Source: Lojkania enalia (lineage: Eukaryota > Ascomycota > Dothideomycetes > Pleosporales). Taken from it: a DNA stretch of 64,000 nt. Location of the stretch: NCBI GenBank assembly GCA_010094045.1, contig ML986674.1:4369-68368 (forward strand). Direction: 5' to 3'. The position numbers and the translations under genes are program-made. Shown here in pieces: positions 58,201 through 64,000 of the stretch (position 1 is its first letter; each line of letters opens with the position of its first letter). The notes beneath the pieces were generated by a model. That model saw nothing but the letters and a program-made list of their open reading frames with translations. It did no database searches and had not been told where the DNA came from.

Positions 58201-58491
58201 ACACAAGGACATACCTTGCCCTTCAGCGTAGTCACGGCGAAGAGCTTGGCAGCAGCATCAACAGCCTCTGCCTGTAGCATGGCGAGCGTAGCCTCCCATG
58301 CTTCCTCCTGCAAAACAATGTCGTCAGACCAGCCTACACGACCATGGGGCTCCGGGCGGACATACCGATTTCTGGAACTGCTCGAGGAATTTGTGCGCCT
58401 GCTCCTTCTGTGCACGATTCGCGCCCGACTGCATGGTGTTGTGAGCTGCGAGCACAGGCTCGAAGGCTTGACGCAGTCCGTTGGTCGCCAT
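55229..58491 (-). CDS. MTR10: Importin-beta family nuclear import receptor (MTR10 / transportin-3)
   Basis: Seven exons: 58491-58366, 58307-58215, 58166-57888, 57789-57699, 57651-56368, 56317-55889 and 55839-55229, giving about 970 aa, the usual MTR10 length. Five of the six introns are ordinary 47-98-bp GT-AG introns. The fifth (56318-56367) can only be placed as GC-AG: donor CAG|GCATGC, branch CTGAC and ACACAG, restoring KKILSDKINILTIFFEM. The N-terminal importin/Xpo1 repeats read AWEATLAMLQAEAVDAAAKL, RDALPSLRVQIMNSLITFRN and LAIQMTEWKDVLPLVV; HEAT repeats continue to the C-terminus (DMFELMPEHVANWVQ). It imports shuttling SR-like mRNA-binding proteins such as Npl3 (known for yeast) in a Ran-GTP-dependent way. 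It shares a 464-bp divergent promoter with SmE. Confidence 0.93.
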
Positions 58492-58955
58492 GTTTGGCGC
58501 AGTGAGGCTCCGAACTGGCAGTGCGTTCGACGGCAGCGGCTGTTGCGCGGCGAATCTAAACGGCGCTCATGAACTCTCAACCTCGATATGCGTCGCAGAA
58601 AGCGCGCTAGCGAGGGCGAGGTGGGGATTGAAGAGGGGAGAACGGAGAGAGGAGAGCGGTGAACAGTGGGTTGGATTGTTTTGTAGGAGAAAGTTCAGTA
58701 TAGTTGCTCCCACCACAAGCAAATGTCATGCTCCAACGGCCCCAGGCCCTCCACCACGGAAGCTTGGCACCAGTCAGGTGCTTAGCCCCTCGCTTGTCAC
58801 CGCCTTCAAAATAGCTCCCCTCCTCTTCCTTTACCTTCTCTTCACCCCAGCAACAACCTTCCCCACAACACCTACGCCCGGCTGCAGGTCGCTCTCGCCA
58901 ACTCGATCGACTACTCCCCAATTCGAGCAATCTCCAACCAGTCTTCTCAGCAACC
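58492..58955. promoter_or_regulatory. Divergent promoter region MTR10 / SmE
   Basis: 464 bp between the start codons of MTR10 (-) and SmE (+). It must hold both promoters and 5' leaders. The side next to SmE is strongly pyrimidine-rich (CCTCTTCCTTTACCTTCTC), common near fungal transcription starts. No TATA box stands out. Confidence 0.6.
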
Positions 58956-59449
58956 ATGAGCGGACGAGCTGGTAAGTACGATTGCATGCAAGCTTCAAAC
59001 CCCAGCTAACAGCTCCAACAGGTCGCGGCGGAGGCAAGAGTAAACACGTCCCCCTCTGTAGCTTCCTGCATCCCATATACTGATGTGATCCAGCGCTCCT
59101 GCCTCCTATTAACTTTATCTTCAAAATGCTCCAGACCGGCGCGCGTGTCCGCGTCTGGCTCTTCGAGAATACGAACATGAAGGTCGAAGGCCGGATCCGG
59201 GTATGTATCGCACACAGACCTTAACGACCATCACTAACCAGAATGCAGGGCTTCGATGAATTTATGAACATGGTTCTCGACGACGCCGTTGAGGTACATC
59301 TTGACAAGAATGGCAGCCCGCTGTCCCGCCGCAACATTGGTACGTTCGCCACTTATCACTCATCGTGGTTCTATGTATGTACTAACAAGAATGCAGGTCA
59401 AATGCTCCTCAAGGGAGACAATGTTGTCCTTATCGAACAAGTGTACTAG
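58956..59449 (+). CDS. SME1: Small nuclear ribonucleoprotein SmE
   Basis: Five tiny exons: 58956-58971, 59022-59039, 59094-59200, 59249-59339 and 59397-59449. They give 94 aa, the normal SmE length. Donors are GTAAGT, GTAAAC, GTATGT and GTACGT, with CTAAC or CTGAT branch points. The spliced product starts MSGRAGRGGGKTLLPPINF. The Sm1 motif is FENTNMKVEGRIRGFDEFMN followed by MVLDDAVEV; the Sm2 motif is QMLLKGDNVVLIEQVY. SmE is part of the heptameric Sm ring on U1, U2, U4 and U5 snRNAs and so acts in pre-mRNA splicing in the nucleus. Exons 1 and 2 (16 and 18 bp) are easy to miss and no single open frame shows the gene. Confidence 0.92.
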
Positions 59450-59532
59450 AACCTCCCCTGTTGCTGTTTAAAACTGCTATATGATTGGCCTCCCCTATTA
59501 CTGTTTTAAGATTACCCGGTTGAAATATCTAA

Positions 59533-59808
59533 CACTTTATTCCTAGCTGGGTAGCCTTCTGGGTCTTCCCTGTGTATCTTCAACAAATTTCTGAGGTGGA
59601 GGACGACAATTGCTCACTTGGCAGTGCCTCCATGGACATATCCGACTCCGAGTTGGAGGGTAGCGATGATGATGGCGACGGTTGCTCACTCAGTAGTGCT
59701 TCTATGGATATCTCGGGTTCCGAGTCGGAGGGTAGTGACACTGATGGGGACGATCATTCACTTGGTAGTACCTCGATGGATATCTCAGACGCCTCAGACT
59801 CCGAGTAA
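59533..59808 (+). other. Acidic open frame with three 24-residue repeats, no clear start
   Basis: An open frame of 92 codons ends at TAA 59806-59808 with no ATG before the repeats. Three tandem 72-bp units start at 59611, 59683 and 59755 (the last partial), each encoding the pattern SLGSASMDISDSE followed by an EGSDDDGDG-type acidic stretch. Between units 1 and 2 about nine codons differ only synonymously against five with amino-acid changes, so the amino-acid sequence seems to have been under selection. A CTAAC plus TTCCTAG (59529-59546) looks like an intron end, implying an upstream exon, but no donor in matching phase is found between here and SmE. It could be the last exon of an unrecognised gene, or a remnant. 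Confidence 0.45.
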
Positions 59809-59839
59809 GACTCTCATTCTTATTGAGAGGTTCTATGGT

Positions 59840-60689
59840 TCATTTTTCACTGTCCAAATGTACATTCCGTCGGAGAATATCACCGGATCCTAAAGCTATG
59901 GCGTCCAAACAGTAATCACGGACATCCATAGGGATATCTTGATTTATAGGGAGAATCTGCTCGGTTAGTGCGAGGGCAACTACACGAGAGTTAGCTATGA
60001 TACCCCATTCAATCAATTGAAAACTGTCAAACAATCTTACCTCGAAAGGGTAATTGCGATATTGCATGACATCTACTCAAGAAATAGTCGTAGAAGCCCT
60101 TACCATGTCCAAGTCTTCCAAGATGACAATCGAAGGCCATACCAGGCATAATGATCAAATCTAAACACTCTTCACTCGGGGTTGTCTCTCCTTGTGTGAT
60201 GCCCATCCCGCCAAAACAGTTGGCACGTGATGAAATCGAATCCTCGTTTGGAGTCGGAATATCCCACTTGTCAGGTTTCAGTGACTCGTAATCGCCCACC
60301 GATTGCAGTTCAAGCATATCCATGATTGACTTCGGCTGACCCTCCTTGGGCGATGTGAGTTTGTATGTGTATGGAATGAAGACTCGTTTGCCCTGTTTGA
60401 GCGCATCATGAACAATTCCCGAGGTCGAGATTTCCCCAGATGGCATCGACAAATAAACGCTTATTCGATTGGCCGCTTTGTATTCCGGCATCGACAGAAC
60501 TGCTTTAGTGGCATTGAATGCTATCATACGTTAATGCTGGTTTCCTCGCAGGACACAAACTCCTGCCTAGATAGGACTTTGACGAATGTACTAACACTGA
60601 GTTGCGGCGGCTGCTTCCGGCAGCCGTGAAAGAATTGATTTAATCTTCTTCCGCAGCTCCTTCTTCGATGTTGTAATTGATGCTGCCAT
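59840..60689 (-). CDS. 5-formyltetrahydrofolate cyclo-ligase
   Basis: Three exons: 60689-60596, 60520-60041 and 59979-59840, about 237 aa. The introns have GTTAGT/ATAG (60521-60594) and GTAAGA/TGTAG (59980-60040), joining ATQSFNATKAVLSMP and LPFRVALALTEQILP. The N-terminal KKELRKKIKSILSRLP helix is typical. The next conserved segment is YLSMPSGEISTSGIVHDALK with GKRVFIPY. The ATP/Mg and folate-binding signature is LIIMPGMAFDCHLGRLGHGK followed by GFYDYF, and a QILPINQDIPMDVRDYCLDA end follows. It converts 5-formyl-THF with ATP to 5,10-methenyl-THF, salvaging folinate and preventing its build-up; cytosolic or mitochondrial. It converges with the acidic repeat frame only 31 bp away. Confidence 0.92.
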
Positions 60690-61144
60690 GGCGGCGTTCC
60701 AGAAACAGTGCTCGTGACGCAACAGATAGAGTACGCAATCTAATCGCGTCTCCAACAACGACTGGCTTGCCTCTGAAGTGTTCTCGGGGAAGGTGCCGAA
60801 CGAGTATGTGGTTTCATAGGTGCTGCTAGGCGATGATGACAACTGACACGCAGTTCTACCACATAAAATGGGAGAGGCCGTGGTGTTCGTAATGGCGCCG
60901 CATTGTGGCTGGACGATCGGCCACTAGTCGCTCAATCCCCTGCTCGGGCCGCATTCCTGCTTGCCTCCTTCTCCCAGACTTGGATCGAGACTTCGACAGT
61001 CCACCACTGACGCTCACTACTCCTCACCACCACGTTGCCCTCCTCACGCACCCGTCACTCGTTTCATTCTTCCATATACAGTGGGCGCGTCGAATCCCTT
61101 CTCGAAAGAAACGCCCAGCCCCTGGGCCTTCACCCTCTGCAAGC
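60690..61144. promoter_or_regulatory. Divergent promoter region cyclo-ligase / ROT1
   Basis: 455 bp between the start codons of the cyclo-ligase (-) and ROT1 (+) genes. The ROT1 side is CT-rich. No named element is assigned. Confidence 0.6.
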
Positions 61145-62106
61145 ATGATCCCCTCAATAGCTACGGCGTTGCTTCTCTCAGCAGGTCTCACCGCTGCGCA
61201 AACAGCACCTACGGATCTGATCGGCACCTGGTCGTCGAAATCTAACTCTACATTAACTGGTCCCGTCCGTCTCCTCACTCCCCGGCACTAGATCCCACTC
61301 TAATGTAGCCTTCAGGGCTTCTACGACCCCGTAAACGAGAAATTCACAGAGCCAAAGCACACCGGGATATCGTACTCGTTCTCTGCAGACGGCCACTTCG
61401 AAGAGGCGTATTACCGGGCAATTGCGAACCGTACGTCTTCATGCTTCTTTGTAGCACCGCCTGCGCACTTGTGTTGAGGAGGCTGGCGATTCACAGAGAA
61501 GGAAACGTAATGCTAACAGGAAACAGCAACCAACCCCAAATGTCCCAAAGGAATACTTCAATGGCAACACGGCACCTTCACGAAACAGCCCAACGGCTCC
61601 CTCATCCTAGAACCCATCAAAGTCGATGGCCGGCAATTATACTCGGACCCGTGCATGTACCAGAATGCGGTTTACACAAGATACAATGCCTCGGAGCTCT
61701 TCGAGGTAAGACTCGCACCGATGCCACACTTGCAATACCCCTCGAAGAAAATCTGAGGGGAGACGGAAACAAATCACTAATTGTTGGGAAATAGAGATAC
61801 GAAGTCCTCACAGACCCATATCATAATATTCCGCGCCTAAACCTCTACAAATTCGACGGCTCCCCCATGATGCCTCTCTACCTCGCCATGTCTCCACCGC
61901 AAATGCTCCCCACCACAACATTGAATCCACTCACGACATCTCAGCCCGGCGGTGCGAAAGCCACTACCAAAGTCAAGCGTGGAGAGCTTCCGGCGAACGT
62001 GAATGTCATCAGGAAGAGGACACCAGGACAAGAGAGAGCGGACCGATGGTGGTGGTTCGGCGTTTTCTTAACGGCGAGTGGAGGCGTGCTGTACTTCTTC
62101 TTCTAA
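61145..62106 (+). CDS. ROT1: ROT1, ER membrane chaperone for cell-wall biogenesis
   Basis: Four exons: 61145-61264, 61316-61430, 61527-61705 and 61795-62106, about 241 aa. Intron 1 has the weak donor GTCCGT (branch CTAAT, TTCAG); the others have GTACGT and GTAAGA. Junctions read [34 protein letters not shown] and [16 protein letters not shown]. There is a signal peptide ([20 protein letters not shown]), a luminal domain with ROT1 landmarks ([68 protein letters not shown]), and a C-terminal membrane anchor [19 protein letters not shown]. In yeast Rot1 is an essential ER protein supporting beta-1,6-glucan synthesis, N- and O-glycosylation and protein folding. Confidence 0.93.
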
Positions 62107-63262
62107 GTCCTTCTCGCACGGAATTCCTGGATACGTGGCGTTATGTTATAGGTAGTAGACTTCGCTGGTGGACCAACTTATCGATATGGTGTTTTTCTGT
62201 TGATAGAGGCGTCGGTTCATTCTAGCAAGCACGAGCAGGCGTTGGTGGTTATGCTGGATTTTCTATACCTATAATGTGTCTGGGAAGATGCGTTATGGAT
62301 GATCGGATGGATATGATAGGTTAATACGGTAATATGTTAGCTTTTTGTAGATGCTTGAATGGTACGAATAGCCTCTACTGCTGATTCGGACTGTGTGGTA
62401 ATTGGCTGGTGACGATACTTCTAAGTGTTTTGAGACTGGGCTGTCTGTTGAGTTGATTGGCTATTTGGATGGAGGATGTATAGAAGGAATGGCTAATTAG
62501 AATGGGGAGAGTATGCTGGTAAATGTATTACTGGAGAGATGATTATAAGAGCTTGCAGAATGGGAAGCAGACTAGTCGCGATATGTATCTCGTAGCTAGA
62601 ATTGTAGAAAACTTTCCCTTCTTACAACGTAGGCACAGTTCGGGAACCGGATTTGGTAAAATAATCGAAATTCATAGCGTTGAGCCTAACCACTTATTCG
62701 ATACCGTGAATAAGTAGAGGGGAATGATAGCGGAGGAGATGTAAGAAAGATGGAGCAGATATCTCTTTCAGAGGTGTAGCAGCTTACTTCTCGTCTTAGG
62801 GGCTGTGGTTATTGTTTTAGAGAAGTTTGTCTGTTGTAAGTAAAGTGTAATTCTCGACAACCGGTATTCAAATAATTCTAATTATACTACTAGTATGTAA
62901 AACAAAAGCACGGATCTATTATTAACCCTTAATCTACAAGTCCTTTCAGTATTAAATCTTAGATGATATTATTTACAACTTTTAGCTCCTATGCTTAACT
63001 TTCTTTTCAGAAAGGCACGCCTCGAGGCCTCCTACTTGTAGATTATACGAGGTATAGAGAGGAGAAAGGGTATATTGGAAAAATATTTTTTTTTATATAA
63101 AAAAACCGGAATAAACCTTAGACTTCTAAAAATTAGAGATTTTACTCGTTGGAATTAGAATAAGAAGCTCTTTTACAAAGTGTTCGCCGATTTGTTAGAT
63201 AGTCTAATCTCGCCTAGATGATGTATATTAAACTCTGATTTAAGTGGGAATTAAAGAATTAA
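62107..63262. other. Intergenic region, turning AT-rich from about 62.85 kb
   Basis: 3' flank of ROT1, then moderately AT-rich DNA with short interruptions that looks partly RIP-affected. A 64-codon frame at 62523-62717 starts without ATG and has no motif. No gene is supported. Confidence 0.55.
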
Positions 63263-63375
63263 TATAATTGTGAGGGTATATATACTATTCTACACCCAAT
63301 GATCGGCGATATTGATCATTCGTACCTTTTGGTTGCAGTAGCATAGTAGTGTAGAGCCGTGCTTCTGACTGTAAG
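63263..63375 (+). repeat. Dispersed tRNA-like repeat, copy B (inverted relative to copy A)
   Basis: On + it reads GGGTATATATACTATTCTAC then ACCC, a palindrome AATGATC..GATCATT (63298-63320), then GGTTGCAGTAGCATAGTAG and TGTAGAGCCGTGCTTCTGAC. It aligns over about 95 bp with copy A read on the minus strand; the visible differences are G/A or C/T changes plus one single-base gap. The A-box-like motif is here decayed to TAGCATAGTAGT. It is followed by AT-rich DNA, as copy A is in its own orientation. Not an intact tRNA. Confidence 0.7.
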
Positions 63376-63539
63376 ATACTAGAGAGATAATTGCGAATTA
63401 TATTTATAATACAAAGGTTTTAATCTATTAAAAGCCTAAAAGTATCGAAATTTATAAATTTAGATTATATAGAATACAAAATAATAAGACCCGCCCTTAA
63501 TGTTTAGCATAGAATTAGAGTACTAAGATATTTATCACA

Positions 63540-64000
63540 TCAACTCCATTTCGTCAAGAATTGCCTGATACAAAGGATACTAAAAACAGCTATTAAAATA
63601 TAGCAGACATAATAGTTTTGAAGAACAAATAGAAATAATAAGCAGTAAAAGGGGTGCTTCATCAATGTTTCTATGACAGGCATTTCTTTGCTAGGTAGCG
63701 GTATAATCGACGGGTCGGATAGGGAGTCTTCGGAAGGGGTGTGCATAGCCGTAGTTGCATTGGCGGATGCATTTGGTTCGGTTGATATGAGCGGGTTGGC
63801 AGGTAATGAAATATTAGGGATTGACTCAGAACTTTGATTTGTTGAGGGGTTAGAAGTTGTTGGGGAATTAGTGCTTGGTGTAGCATCTACAAATGACCAA
63901 CGTTTCCAGCGCGAATCGTGATCTAAGGGATCTTCATTTATCGCTGCAGGCTCCATGTTATTCAAACGCTCCCTCCATTCTTTTTTCAAAAATCCAGAGT
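63540..64000 (-). CDS. Hypothetical protein, 5' end beyond the window; C-terminal membrane segments
   Basis: The frame is open to the window edge (upstream of the first Met at 63956) and ends at 63540. It begins FLKKEWRERLNNMEPAAI, then NEDPLDHDSRWKRWSFVD, a Ser/Thr/Pro/Asn-rich linker of about 70 residues, and a very hydrophobic C-terminus, FYCLLFLFVLQNYYVCYILI followed by AVFSILCIR, which would form one or two membrane helices. I recognise no family. It borders AT-rich repeat DNA, so it may be a fast-evolving or decaying gene. The absence of stops over 150 codons in an AT-rich setting supports real coding. Confidence 0.5.
   Translation of the reverse strand, partial: SGFLKKEWRERLNNMEPAAINEDPLDHDSRWKRWSFVDATPSTNSPTTSNPSTNQSSESIPNISLPANPLISTEPNASANATTAMHTPSEDSLSDPSIIPLPSKEMPVIETLMKHPFYCLLFLFVLQNYYVCYILIAVFSILCIRQFLTKWS

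Noticed and set aside
1..64000. CRISPR arrays, rRNA genes, viral insertions, secondary-metabolite cluster
   Set aside because: No spaced direct-repeat arrays, no rRNA-like conserved stretches, no viral proteins and no PKS, NRPS or terpene synthase genes were seen.

Overview
The window is nuclear DNA of a filamentous ascomycete (Pezizomycotina; Leotiomycetes is my guess from gene content, not proven). The reasons are: genes broken by short introns (mostly 44-100 bp) with GTRNGT donors and CTAAC/CTGAC branch points; a fungal gene set (KRE9/KNH1, ROT1, Zn2Cys6 factor, LAP1-type M28 peptidase, BRO1, MDJ1, MTR10); and repeat DNA with the C-to-T/G-to-A decay expected of repeat-induced point mutation (RIP). 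I found 20 well-supported protein genes, one gene cut by the left edge, one probable gene cut by the right edge, one decayed transposon, several coding-like remnants, and no tRNA or rRNA gene that looks intact. Exon coordinates were worked out by hand from splice signals and reading phase; no transcript data were available.

Layout. 0-8 kb: a GNAT acetyltransferase (3' part), then three minus-strand genes: alpha-N-acetylglucosaminidase (GH89), a BTB/POZ protein and a PAP2/Aur1-type membrane protein. 8-14.7 kb: gene-poor, but it hides a GFA/CENP-V zinc-domain gene at 10.3-11.6 kb. 14.7-18 kb: a C2H2 zinc-finger protein and a second BTB-like protein. 18-24 kb: a Gly/Pro-rich pseudogene, then minus-strand Xaa-Pro aminopeptidase, KRE9/KNH1 and a PHO80-type cyclin. 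26-33 kb: a conserved fungal protein (DUF6697-like), the SAP30-type Sin3/HDAC subunit and mitochondrial DnaJ (MDJ1). 33.05-34.35 kb: a 1.3-kb Tc1/mariner element with TA target duplication, inactivated by RIP-like stops. 35.6-38.8 kb: ESCRT protein BRO1. 38.8-45 kb: a gene-poor stretch, partly GC-rich. 45-49.3 kb: a large Zn2Cys6 regulator (moc3 type). 49.7-50.8 kb: an extremely AT-rich RIP block. 51-62 kb: a compact housekeeping block: R3H-associated protein, M28 aminopeptidase, importin MTR10, SmE, 5-formyl-THF cyclo-ligase and ROT1, with two divergent promoter regions (MTR10/SmE and cyclo-ligase/ROT1). 62.1-64 kb: AT-rich DNA plus the edge gene.

Functions are mixed: protein turnover, nuclear import and splicing, cell-wall glucan (KRE9, ROT1), endosomal sorting, chromatin. 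There is no secondary-metabolite cluster or obvious operon-like system. The least explained items are an inverted pair of tRNA-like repeats (50.8 and 63.3 kb) that differ only by transitions in their core, a three-copy acidic 72-bp coding repeat next to SmE, a GC-AG intron in MTR10, and introns that are invisible to simple ORF calling because they keep the frame open.
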